A stretch of 64,000 bases of DNA from Candidatus Bipolaricaulota bacterium (lineage in GTDB: Bacteria; Bipolaricaulota; Bipolaricaulia; Bipolaricaulales; Bipolaricaulaceae). The position numbers and the translations under genes were made by a program. Under the pieces are notes generated by a model. It made no database searches. It was given only the letters and a program-made list of their open reading frames with translations, and was not told the origin of the DNA. Below are positions 47,856-56,923 of the stretch, one piece after another; position 1 is the first letter of the stretch; every line of letters starts with the position of its first letter. The stretch spans positions 1-64,000 of the forward strand of contig JACIWK010000010.1 of NCBI GenBank assembly GCA_014360985.1, written 5' to 3'.

Positions 47856-50800
47856 TCAGTCCCCAAGCGCTTTGCTGATGGCAAGCGGCGGAAGACCTTG
47901 GGCCTCCAGCAACTCCTTCGTGATCTGTTCGGCCTGGCGGTGATCTCTCGTTGCCTCCATCGCACGCGTGAAGACCTCTTCGCCAAGCTGGCGGAGGTAT
48001 TGCTCGTATCTCTGAACAGCCTGTCGGGTGACAATGGGGTCCGTTGGCACGTCGACCACGTGTTCCCCAGCACGGACCGCGTAGACAGCATACCGCGCCT
48101 CGATCTCGCTCCCTGTCAGGCTACCCACGGCATTCCCGTCGGCATCCAAGAGCGTGAACTCGCTCAGGAACGACTGCCAGGACACGGGTCGGCCGGTTAC
48201 GGCGATCGAAACCATGGCTTGCGTACGACCCGGTGGCACGAAAGCTGAGATGGGCCTTACCCCTTCGGAAAGAACCTCCTGTTGTACGTGGGCTTTGACC
48301 TGCTCCACGCTTAGGCGGCGTTCGCCCTTCTTCCTGGTAACCCGCATCTTCGGCAGGGCAAGCCGTTCCTTCGTGAGTTGGACCAAGCCCTCGTACACCA
48401 GGTCTTGGCAGGCTCCCGGATCGAGTCCGAGGCTCTCCAGCACCGCCGCATCCAGGCGCCGGCGATCCTTCTGCTTCACCTCTTGGGCGATGGGTCTGAC
48501 TGGCCGTTGCAGCACATCGCTGAACGCCTCGACGATGCGTTTTCGATGCGCCGCTGAGATCCGCCGCGCGTTGGGGATAGGCAGCGCCTTCAGTTCAGGC
48601 CCGTATACGTACAGGACGCCTTGAGTCCACGTGTGGCGTCCGGTCAGCTCAGCGTGGAGGAACGTGATCGTGCTGTTGAGAAGAGCTGCGTAGAGCTCGG
48701 TGTGTTTGTGGAAAGAGATCTCAAAGAAAGTGTTGCTGAGAAGGATGCCACGGTTGACTGGGAAGCCGAAGCGTTCTCCTACGAAGCTGTTCGAGATGAC
48801 CTGGCCCGGCTCCCGATCTGGAAGATTGAACCATTCTGGCCGATGCGACCGGACAGTAGGAACCTCCGGGAAAGGAACGCCCCTTGTCCCAACTCGACCC
48901 CGTCCTGTGGTCCGTTGCTGCTCTCCCCAACGGATGTACTCCAGCGCCCCGCGGTAGCCCCGAGCCTGAAGCTCGGCGCGGGTGTGTGGGCACAGGAAGA
49001 GAAGCGCCTTCGGCTCGTCTCCGGTCAATGCCAGGCCCTTCACCTCCTTGAGCGAGAGGAGCGCCGGCCTGAGGAGATCCGCTTCGATCTCTCCCGTCCA
49101 TCCTCGGCTATTGCGTACTGCAATCGTTCCTGGTCTGCTTCCCTCGCCGGTGCGCTTCAGGTAGAAGAAGTCGCTTAGGCCAACCTTGAGGCCGTATCTC
49201 ACGTCTGCAACCGCTGCCAGAGGAACGCACTTCGACTGAGCCTGGCGCAGGACATCGAAGTAGACCTTGGGGGCACGGATGTAGCGGCCCCACTTCGAGA
49301 CCTCACCCTTCTTCTGTGAGGCCTCCGCGAGCTCCCGCTCAAGATCCCCTTGCGGCACCAACCGGATCTGAAGGTCATCGGACTCCAAGGTGTGGGTGCC
49401 GGTAATGGGTTCCATCTCGCCGGCAGCTGGGTTGCAGGTCCCGATTCGGGCGTGTGCAGTTTCGATGCGCTGAACAAGGGAATCCACCGCTTGCCATCGC
49501 TGAGCTTCCTGTAGCTGCAGGTCACGAGGCAGGAGCTTCTCCAGGGGCTTGAGCACTTTCACGAAACAAACAGCGCTCCGAGCCCGCTCCTCGGGATCTG
49601 TACACCGTTCGAGAATCGTGAAGACCGTGTTGACATCGGAGTCGTCAAACCATGGTTCGGCCCAAGAGCCAACGACGGCGATGATCTTGAAGTGGCGAAG
49701 TAGGAACCTCTTGAGTTCGTGGCCGTAGTCGACGTCCAGCCAGGAGTTGGAGGTGACGACACCCAGCCTTCCCCGCTCCTCCAGAAAGGCCGCAGCATGG
49801 AAGAAGAGGTAGGCGTAGATGTCTGCTTGTCCGGAGAGATGGAGATCCACCTGGCCGCTCCTAACCCAGTTCTCCAGCTTCCGCTCACGCTGTTGCTGAT
49901 CCTTGCGAAGCACCTCTTCAAGATCCACATCCCGGATACCGGTCAACTTGAAGATCGTCCGATCCCTCCAGAACCATTCGCTGGCGATAGACTGGACGAT
50001 GGCTCTCTTGTAGCCTCTATTCTGCCGCTCTATGAGCTCTTGGCGGATGTACGGGAAGTTGCCGACAATGCCTCGGAACCGCGGCACTCGGACCTCTACC
50101 TTGGGATACCCGACGGCTGGAGCCTTAGGCGGCGGGAAGGGGAACGTCTGCCCCGGTCGAACGTGGAAGAAGTCCTGCACCACAACCCGCGGGAAGTTGG
50201 CTATGTCACGTACGTCCTTGCGGAAGAGGTTGACCGTCGCCAGCTCGGCAGGGAAGTGGGCAATGTCAACCCCCCAGAGGAGTTCAAGCAGTTGCCTGTG
50301 CGTTCTTCGATAGCCGGAGAGACAGGTCAGCCGGCTGTAGAGGCGGTTGAGAAACGTGCCAGAGCCGCAGGTGGGATCAAGGTACGCAGCCTCCGCCGAG
50401 TCGGCCACGAAGCCGATGATGAGATCCACCAGGTCCTCTCGGGTGAAGTACTGACCCAGCGCATGGCGTTCCTCCTCGGGTATCAGGCCCTCCAAGATCT
50501 GCCCGATCACGTCTTCCTTCAACTGGGCGAAGTCGTAGCGCCGCAGGCCGCCCAGCAGTTTGCGGACAATGGGCTCGGCCTCCGATGGAAGTCCGAGGCG
50601 ATCGAGAGGGGATCTCTCGAAAACTGCCTGCCAGTCGACTGCTTGTGCCTTCGCAAACGCTTCCTCAATCAAGGCGGTCACCGGCCTGCCTGTATCTGAC
50701 CCGAGAGCGAGTTCGGGCAGCCCGGCGTAGTGGCGACGTACGGTGAAGTAGAAGAGAAGACGTACGGCGGTTGAATACGCCCACTGACGAGCGAGGAGGT

Positions 50801-51428
50801 GCTCAAGATCGGGCAGGGCAACGGGATAGCCCTGTTTCACGGCCCAGGCACGGATCTCATCTCGAGTGGCCCTATCCGTCATCTTCTTCAGCAGCTGCTG
50901 ATGGAGAACAGGGCACAGCTCCGCCACTGCTGTTTGAAGGATGCCGATGAAGTAGAACTTGTCCGGGACGAAGGGAATCAAGCTCTCCCCCCGTGCCAGC
51001 CGGTCGAGGTCGGCAAGCATCTTTCTTGCCTGAGCGAGAACTGCGGAGCGCTTGGACGGGATGGCCCACTCTTCCAACGAAGTCAGAAACGGTGTCGGGT
51101 ACGACTTCCGGTGTTCGAGTCTGCCTTCGACCATTTCGTAGAGTTCACCGTTCTGGAAGTTCCACACGATCAAGTACCGTGCTCCCAGGCTCTGAGCTTT
51201 CTCGGGGAGCTTCCCAAGATCCTCCTGCTTGCCAGGGCGCTTCAGCTCAAAGAAGGCAAACGCTGTCTTCGCAGAGAAGCTCTCCCAGACAACGATGTCA
51301 GGCCGAAGACCGTCAGCGCTGCGTTCTACGGTCGCTCTATCGAAGGAAGTCCCCCCCTGCCCTATAACCCTATCCAGGTCTGCCGCCAAGTCGGCGGCCA
51401 CTTCCTGTTCGGTGATCCTCTGTGCCAT
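47856..51428 (-). CDS. Large single-chain restriction endonuclease/N6-adenine methyltransferase (Type IIG / Eco57I-like)
   Basis: N-terminal PD-(D/E)xK-like PDIVVWESFSAKTAFAFFELKRPG; LGQYFTREDLVDLI..YLDPTCGSGTFL (motif I); GNFPYIRQE (motif IV-like); C-terminal target-recognition-like region. Confidence 0.82.
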   Translation of the reverse strand: MAQRITEQEVAADLAADLDRVIGQGGTSFDRATVERSADGLRPDIVVWESFSAKTAFAFFELKRPGKQEDLGKLPEKAQSLGARYLIVWNFQNGELYEMVEGRLEHRKSYPTPFLTSLEEWAIPSKRSAVLAQARKMLADLDRLARGESLIPFVPDKFYFIGILQTAVAELCPVLHQQLLKKMTDRATRDEIRAWAVKQGYPVALPDLEHLLARQWAYSTAVRLLFYFTVRRHYAGLPELALGSDTGRPVTALIEEAFAKAQAVDWQAVFERSPLDRLGLPSEAEPIVRKLLGGLRRYDFAQLKEDVIGQILEGLIPEEERHALGQYFTREDLVDLIIGFVADSAEAAYLDPTCGSGTFLNRLYSRLTCLSGYRRTHRQLLELLWGVDIAHFPAELATVNLFRKDVRDIANFPRVVVQDFFHVRPGQTFPFPPPKAPAVGYPKVEVRVPRFRGIVGNFPYIRQELIERQNRGYKRAIVQSIASEWFWRDRTIFKLTGIRDVDLEEVLRKDQQQRERKLENWVRSGQVDLHLSGQADIYAYLFFHAAAFLEERGRLGVVTSNSWLDVDYGHELKRFLLRHFKIIAVVGSWAEPWFDDSDVNTVFTILERCTDPEERARSAVCFVKVLKPLEKLLPRDLQLQEAQRWQAVDSLVQRIETAHARIGTCNPAAGEMEPITGTHTLESDDLQIRLVPQGDLERELAEASQKKGEVSKWGRYIRAPKVYFDVLRQAQSKCVPLAAVADVRYGLKVGLSDFFYLKRTGEGSRPGTIAVRNSRGWTGEIEADLLRPALLSLKEVKGLALTGDEPKALLFLCPHTRAELQARGYRGALEYIRWGEQQRTTGRGRVGTRGVPFPEVPTVRSHRPEWFNLPDREPGQVISNSFVGERFGFPVNRGILLSNTFFEISFHKHTELYAALLNSTITFLHAELTGRHTWTQGVLYVYGPELKALPIPNARRISAAHRKRIVEAFSDVLQRPVRPIAQEVKQKDRRRLDAAVLESLGLDPGACQDLVYEGLVQLTKERLALPKMRVTRKKGERRLSVEQVKAHVQQEVLSEGVRPISAFVPPGRTQAMVSIAVTGRPVSWQSFLSEFTLLDADGNAVGSLTGSEIEARYAVYAVRAGEHVVDVPTDPIVTRQAVQRYEQYLRQLGEEVFTRAMEATRDHRQAEQITKELLEAQGLPPLAISKALGD

Positions 51429-51630
51429 GGGTGTCGTCTAGGACTGTAGCGACTGGCTGCCAATCGGGCAAGTCTAGTGCAGGAGGAGACACCAGAGCGG
51501 AACGTCTTGGGTTCATGACGGGACCTAGGCCGATAGCCAGTCGATAGGACCCTTGCTGTTCAGCCCGGGGAAGATAGGAACCAGTCCGGATCAACGGCAC
51601 GCCCGACAACTGCGGACAGCGTTCCTCCTG

Positions 51631-51705
51631 CTCCACTGCGAGCGCGGCAGAGCTGCGGTCGGTGTCGGAGAGGAGGAAGTCCGGGCTCTCGGCGAGGGAG
51701 TTCAC
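51631..51705 (-). repeat. Copy A: displaced fragment of the 3' end of the hydrogenase ferredoxin gene (mbhN)
   Basis: Minus strand encodes VNSLAESPDFLLSDTDRSSAALAVE, matching MbhN C-terminus VDALAESPDFLLSDTDRSSATLTVE; about 90% nt identity over about 68 bp. Confidence 0.85.
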
Positions 51706-51813
51706 CGCGATCTCCAGATCCAGACGTTCATCTCCAGGCTCACAAGCTGGCCAGCCTTCCCCCACAAGACCCTAAGAATGGAGGTCTCACCCCGGCGGGC
51801 AATGGGGACTTCG

Positions 51814-52377
51814 TCACCTGATCTCCCGCAGCGCGGCCATGAGGCTTATGCACCGCTCTCCGAAACGGAAGGCCACATAGGGAAGAGAGGGCTTCTGCAC
51901 CTTGCCCGTGGCACCGTTCACCTGCGGGATAACCTGCTTCTCCTCTGTGATCAACGTGCTATCCGTCACACGAGCCAGAGCCACCAGAACCGGATCGGCC
52001 CTTTTAGGATCTAGGAAGCTCTGGGCATGCTCAGGAGGGAAGCTTTCCACCACGAACTTGTGCACCTCGACTAGAGCGTCAAAGAAGGCTCCCGGAGGGT
52101 TGAGGATGACACCTTTGCCCAAGCCCCTCAGAAGGACTGTCCCCGGCGCGGCCGGCTTGTCCTTCCTGTTCGCCACCACCTCCTCGTAGACTTCCAGGGG
52201 CACCCAGAAGAGGCCCTTGGTGAAACCCTTCTTGAACCAAGCCTCCAGATGGGCTTGGGCGTCCCGAGTTGAAGGCAGCTGGAGCCCAACTGCAAGGGCC
52301 TTAAGCTGGCCTTGATGGAACGGGGTGATGAGGGAGCTTGAATCAATCAGGTACACCTGCACCCTTCCCTCGTTCAA
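51814..52377 (-). CDS. DUF4411-like PIN-fold protein (putative toxin)
   Basis: VYLIDSSSLITPF, LFWVPLEVYEEVVANRK, DPKRADPVLVALARVTDSTLITEE. Confidence 0.7.
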   Translation of the reverse strand: MNEGRVQVYLIDSSSLITPFHQGQLKALAVGLQLPSTRDAQAHLEAWFKKGFTKGLFWVPLEVYEEVVANRKDKPAAPGTVLLRGLGKGVILNPPGAFFDALVEVHKFVVESFPPEHAQSFLDPKRADPVLVALARVTDSTLITEEKQVIPQVNGATGKVQKPSLPYVAFRFGERCISLMAALREIR

Positions 52378-53518
52378 AGAACACCATGAACGTGCTTAGT
52401 CGGACACTCAGAAGGCTGGCGGCCTCCTTGAAGTCGACCTCCCCCTCCCGGGCAGCTTCACAAAGGACCCGGGTGAAGGTGGGGCTGTTGTGTACAGCCA
52501 AGGTAGCCCAGAAGTCCGCACGCACCTCCCTTCCCCGGGCCTCCTGAGTTGCCTTCTTGACGGCCTCAAGAGCCTCCCGGTAGCCAGCTGGGCTGACCAG
52601 GTTCAGGTCCAACGCCCTTCTCAGCGCAGCCCAGGCGCTCACCTTGAAGCGCCTAGCCGCCCCCTGAGCAGCCTTGTAAGCGTCGTCGTGTCCTTGCCAG
52701 GTCTTCAGGAAGTCCTCCTCGGGCATGAGGAGGCTCGCGGCTACCTGGTCGGCGTACCGCTCGACCTCCTCTAGGTCCTCTTCATCTTCCGTCTCGAAAG
52801 GCCCGTCGACTCCCTCCTGACCTAACCAGATATGCGCCAACTCATGCCCAATGGTGAAGGCTTGGCGAGCAACAGGATCCTTAGCGTTTACAAACACGAC
52901 GGGAGCTGCAGCGTCCAGGAGGGCGAAACCGGAGAACTCCCTAGGGTCGTAGCTCCGCCGTGTGTTGGTGCCTACGTACCCCTGCCGAAGGACCAGAACA
53001 CCAGCTCTCTCTGTTTCTACGGCGAGGCGTCTGAGGAAGTCTTGCCAGTTCCCAGCCGCGCCCTGGAGCTGCTGGACACGGATAACGCTCTGGATAGCCT
53101 TGGCGACTCTGTCGGGCGAACCCCCACGCGAGGCGCTCCCCACGAATGGCAACGGAGCCTTCTTCCACTCTCGCCACCAGGCCTGCTTCCGCTTGGCGTC
53201 ATAGACAGCCTCGAGGAGTTCCGGGCTGGGGGGCTCTCCCTTACCTCTGCGTCGGAAATCCTGTATGGGAAGGGATTCCTCACTTGGTGGTGGCAGCAGA
53301 AGGTTCGAGAGGGGCACGTGAAGCCGGAGAGCCAGGGACCAGCCCTGACGGTAGGTAGGCCACTCTTCACCTCTCAACCAAGCCTGGACCCGTTCAGGGT
53401 GCACACCTACACCCTTTGCTAAGGTCTGATGTGTTGCCCTTGCCCTGTCCATAGCCCAGACCAGAGCGTCTGGGTGAAGGGGTACTCGTTCCGGGTTTCT
53501 CCTCGCTGTCTCAGTCAT
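52343..53518 (-). CDS. XRE-HTH plus ImmA/IrrE-type metallopeptidase protein (putative antitoxin/regulator)
   Basis: HTH-like LAKGVGVHPERVQAWLRGEEWPT, and FTIGHELAHIWLGQEGV..ADQVAASLLMPEEDF; 35-nt overlap with the downstream DUF4411-like gene. Confidence 0.85.
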   Translation of the reverse strand: MTETARRNPERVPLHPDALVWAMDRARATHQTLAKGVGVHPERVQAWLRGEEWPTYRQGWSLALRLHVPLSNLLLPPPSEESLPIQDFRRRGKGEPPSPELLEAVYDAKRKQAWWREWKKAPLPFVGSASRGGSPDRVAKAIQSVIRVQQLQGAAGNWQDFLRRLAVETERAGVLVLRQGYVGTNTRRSYDPREFSGFALLDAAAPVVFVNAKDPVARQAFTIGHELAHIWLGQEGVDGPFETEDEEDLEEVERYADQVAASLLMPEEDFLKTWQGHDDAYKAAQGAARRFKVSAWAALRRALDLNLVSPAGYREALEAVKKATQEARGREVRADFWATLAVHNSPTFTRVLCEAAREGEVDFKEAASLLSVRLSTFMVFFERGKGAGVPD

Positions 53519-53714
53519 TCCCCACCGCTCCAATAGTACAGCGCGCGGGCTCACAAGAAGGGCAGAGTCCCAAGACGCTGTGCAGATCCGGTCACAGGCG
53601 AGGGCTAGACGCTTGCTATCTTCCTAAGTGTCTCGAACAGAGCCTTGGATTAGCCTAGCTGATGCTTCTGGCAGACGTGGGGGGGGTCGGACTTGAGACG
53701 GTGTCGAGATCTAG

Positions 53715-54005
53715 TTACTGCACGGTCAGCGCGGCGGAGCTGCGGTCGGTGTCGGAGAGGAGGAAGTCGGGGCTCTTGGCGAGGGCGTCCACGGGGCACG
53801 CGTCCACGCACTGGGCGCAGAACGTGCACCGCGCCACGTGCATCCGGATCTTCTTCACTTCGGGCAGGAACTCGATCACCTTCGCCGGACAGACCCGGAT
53901 GCAGAGCTGGCACCCGATGCACTTCTCCCGGTCGTAGGCGATCTTCCCCCGGAACCGGGGCGGCACAGGCACGGGCGGGACGAGGGTCGCCTTGCCCTCC
54001 TTCAC
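53715..54005 (-). CDS. Stand-alone 2[4Fe-4S] ferredoxin-like ORF (copy B; N-terminally truncated duplicate of mbhN)
   Basis: KCIGCQLCIRVCP and RCTFCAQCVDACP intact; only about 4 aa differ from the MbhN equivalent; nt similarity extends to about 54033. Confidence 0.75.
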   Translation of the reverse strand: MKEGKATLVPPVPVPPRFRGKIAYDREKCIGCQLCIRVCPAKVIEFLPEVKKIRMHVARCTFCAQCVDACPVDALAKSPDFLLSDTDRSSAALTVQ

Positions 54006-54243
54006 CCGGCCGAGGAACCCGAGGACGGACTTCTGGGGCCCGGGGTCAGATCTTTACTCTTAAGGTCCCCCACCGCCACGGGCCGGAGCGTCGGGGCTCG
54101 GTTGCCGGGGTCCGGGTACCCTGGCGCCGTGTTTGCGAACGCGGAGTTGATTCTTGCGACTCAACGCTCACAGGGACGGAGGCAGGCTTGAGCGCGACGG
54201 CAGTGGTGGAGGCCGTCCGGCGTGCGTAACCGCTCAGATGGGA

Positions 54244-54636
54244 TTACTCCACGGTGAGCGTGGCGGAGCTGCGGTCGGTGTCGGAAAGGAGGAAGTCGGG
54301 GCTCTCGGCGAGGGCGTCCACCGGGCAGGCGTCCACGCACTGGGCGCAGAACGTGCACCGCGCCACATGCATCCGGATCTTCTTCGCCTCGGGCAGGAAC
54401 TCGATCACCTTCGCCGGGCACACCCGGATGCAGAGCTGGCACCCGATGCACTTCTCCCGGTCGTAGGCGATCTTCCCCCGGAACCGCGGCGGCACCGGGA
54501 CGGGCGGGACAAGGGTCGCCTTCCCTTCCTTCACCCGGCCCAGGAACCCGAGCACGGACTTCGGCATGTACTTCGCCGGGAACCGGTTCGTGGCCGGCCT
54601 GGTGAAGAGCTGGGAGAACAGGGTCTTGAGGATCAT
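54244..54636 (-). CDS. mbhN: Membrane-bound hydrogenase ferredoxin subunit (NuoI-like, MbhN)
   Basis: 2[4Fe-4S] CIGCQLCIRVCP/CTFCAQCVDACP; last gene of the hydrogenase operon. Confidence 0.88.
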   Translation of the reverse strand: MILKTLFSQLFTRPATNRFPAKYMPKSVLGFLGRVKEGKATLVPPVPVPPRFRGKIAYDREKCIGCQLCIRVCPAKVIEFLPEAKKIRMHVARCTFCAQCVDACPVDALAESPDFLLSDTDRSSATLTVE

Positions 54637-55625
54637 CCGGCCACCATCCGATCGAGCACGAGGAGCACGAGCCCCGCCACGGCCACCGCGGTGATCTGCA
54701 GCCAGAACCCGCGCGCCACCTGGTCGATCTTGAACCGGGCCATCGCCACCCGCACCGTGGTCACGGCGGCGAACATGACGACGAAGATCTTCAGGAGGTG
54801 GAACACGAGGTCCACCGCCTGGCCGCCGGCTCCGGACAAGCCGAGGAGGCCGGCGATCCCGTACGGGGCAAACAGGGTCACGACGAGGGCAGCCATGGCG
54901 ATCGTCTTCGCCGCGTCGGCGAGGTAGAAGAGGGCGAGGTACGTCCCAGAGTACTCGACCATGAGGCCCCCGGCGATCTCGGTCTCCGCCTCGGGGATGT
55001 CGAACGGGATCTTGGACAGCTCGGCCGGGGTCACGATCAAGAGACACGCGGCGAGGATCGCCAGGCCGATCACCCCCAAGGGACCCACCATGGTCCACAG
55101 GGGCGCGGCGGCGATCGCCCCGAGCGAGAACGCGGGGCCGCCGCCGAGGGTCGCCAGTCGCCACACCACGCCCACCACGGCCACGGCGAGCGGGAACTCG
55201 TACGACATGAGCATCACGATCTCGCGCTGCGCGCCCACGGTGGCCAGGGGCGACCCGGACGCGAACCCCCCAAGCGCCATCGCCACGGCGGGCACGGCGA
55301 GGAGGTACAGGACGAGGATCGCGTCGCCGCCGCTCCGGAGAACCGCCGGGAACGGCCCCCACGGGAGGTAGAGGAGGACCGTGAACGAGGCGATCACGGC
55401 CAGGAACGGCATCGCCCGGAACAGCCACCCCACGGCATCCTTGGGGACCACGCTCTCCTTCACGAGGAGCTTCCCCACGTCGAGGAACGGCTGGCGGAGG
55501 GGCGGGCCGATCCGCGACTGCATCCGCGCGGCGAGCTTGCGGTCGAACCCCTTGTAGACGAGCCCGAGGAGCCCACCGCCCACGAGGACGGCCGCCGACT
55601 GCCACACGAGGTGGAGCGCGGTCAC
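54633..55625 (-). CDS. mbhM: Membrane-bound hydrogenase subunit (NuoH-like, MbhM)
   Basis: DRKLAARMQSRIGPPLRQPFLDVGKLLVKE, ELSKIPFDIPEAETEIAGGLMVEYSG; GTG start. Confidence 0.93.
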   Translation of the reverse strand: MTALHLVWQSAAVLVGGGLLGLVYKGFDRKLAARMQSRIGPPLRQPFLDVGKLLVKESVVPKDAVGWLFRAMPFLAVIASFTVLLYLPWGPFPAVLRSGGDAILVLYLLAVPAVAMALGGFASGSPLATVGAQREIVMLMSYEFPLAVAVVGVVWRLATLGGGPAFSLGAIAAAPLWTMVGPLGVIGLAILAACLLIVTPAELSKIPFDIPEAETEIAGGLMVEYSGTYLALFYLADAAKTIAMAALVVTLFAPYGIAGLLGLSGAGGQAVDLVFHLLKIFVVMFAAVTTVRVAMARFKIDQVARGFWLQITAVAVAGLVLLVLDRMVAG

Positions 55626-56923
55626 AGGCCACCTCCGTAGTCCGTGGTCCGGAGTCCGTGGGCCGTGGGCCGGGAACCGGGAACCGACAACCGAGCACCG
55701 GAGACGATCCTCTCCGTCTTGGCGCGGGAGAGGCGGAGGAGATCCTCCTTGAGCACCGTTCCCGGGGAGCCGTCGCGCACCACGTGCACGCGGTCCATGC
55801 AGCATATGCAGGGGTCGATCGAGGCGGCGATGATCGGGATGTCGGCCACCTCCTGGTCGCGGAACATCGGGACCCAGCTCATGAGGTTCGAGTACGTGGG
55901 TGCCTTCACCTTCCAGGCGATCGGCTCCTCCACGCCGGCCTCAAGCCGGATGTAGTGGATGACCTCGCCCCGCGGCGCCTCGTGCCAGCCCAAGCCCTCG
56001 CCCTCGGCCTTCTTGAGGAAGGCGAGGAGGGCCGGGATCTTCGGGAACGAGGTGATCTCGCCCTCCGGCATCTCGTAGAGACACGTCTCGATCAGGTCGA
56101 GGGACTGGGCGACCTCGAGGAGCCGCACCACGGCCTTGTCGTACACGTCGCCCCGTGGCTCGAGCCCGTAGTCGCGGGGGGTGATCGCCTTCACCCCAAG
56201 CTCGCCGTAGACGAGGTACGGCCGGTCCTGGCGCACGTCCTTCGACAGGCCCGACGCCCGCGCGGTGGGCCCCACCGCGCACAGGGAGTCGGCCTCCTCG
56301 GCGGTGAGGACCCCCACGTTCCGGGTCCGGGCCTCGACGGACGGGTCGCGAAGGAACGCGTCGAGGAGCTCGTCGAGGAGTCCGCGGTAGTAGCGGACCA
56401 TCGCCTCGACCTTCGGGATCTGCTCGGGGGCGACGTCCCGCCGCACCCCGCCGTAGATCGGGAGCGCGTAGTCGATCCGGTTCCCCGAGAGCTCCTCCAG
56501 GATGTCGAGGACCTGCTCCCGCACCTTCCACGTGAGGTGGAGCAGCGTGTCGAACCCCAGTTCGTGGGCGGCGACCCCGGCCCACAGGAGGTGGGAGTGG
56601 ATCCGCTCCAGCTCGGAGTAGATCACGCGCAGGTACTGGGCGCGGGGCGGGACCTCGATCCCCGCCGCCCGTTCCACGGCGAGGGTGATCGCGATGGGGT
56701 GGGAGATCGAGCAGATGCCGCAGATCCGCTCGGAGAGGTAGAGGGTCTGGATCAGGTTCCGCTTCATCCCCATGAACTCGATCCCGCGGTGGGCGAACCC
56801 GGTGCGGATGTCCACGCCGCGGATCCGCTCCCCCTCCACCTGGAACGTGAACCGGATCGGCTCCTTCAAGGCAGGGTGGATGGGGCCGATCGGGATTTCG
56901 TACACGTTCTGGGTCTCAGCCAT
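55622..56923 (-). CDS. mbhL: [NiFe]-hydrogenase large subunit (NuoD-like, MbhL)
   Basis: SERICGICSISHP (L1 CxxC) and SIDPCICCMDRV (L2 DPCxxCxxR). Confidence 0.95.
   Translation of the reverse strand: MAETQNVYEIPIGPIHPALKEPIRFTFQVEGERIRGVDIRTGFAHRGIEFMGMKRNLIQTLYLSERICGICSISHPIAITLAVERAAGIEVPPRAQYLRVIYSELERIHSHLLWAGVAAHELGFDTLLHLTWKVREQVLDILEELSGNRIDYALPIYGGVRRDVAPEQIPKVEAMVRYYRGLLDELLDAFLRDPSVEARTRNVGVLTAEEADSLCAVGPTARASGLSKDVRQDRPYLVYGELGVKAITPRDYGLEPRGDVYDKAVVRLLEVAQSLDLIETCLYEMPEGEITSFPKIPALLAFLKKAEGEGLGWHEAPRGEVIHYIRLEAGVEEPIAWKVKAPTYSNLMSWVPMFRDQEVADIPIIAASIDPCICCMDRVHVVRDGSPGTVLKEDLLRLSRAKTERIVSGARLSVPGSRPTAHGLRTTDYGGGL
55633..55702. repeat. Ten consecutive degenerate heptamers with invariant CCG core (NNCCGNN)
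   Basis: ctccgta gtccgtg gtccgga gtccgtg ggccgtg ggccggg aaccggg aaccgac aaccgag caccgga. Confidence 0.85.
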
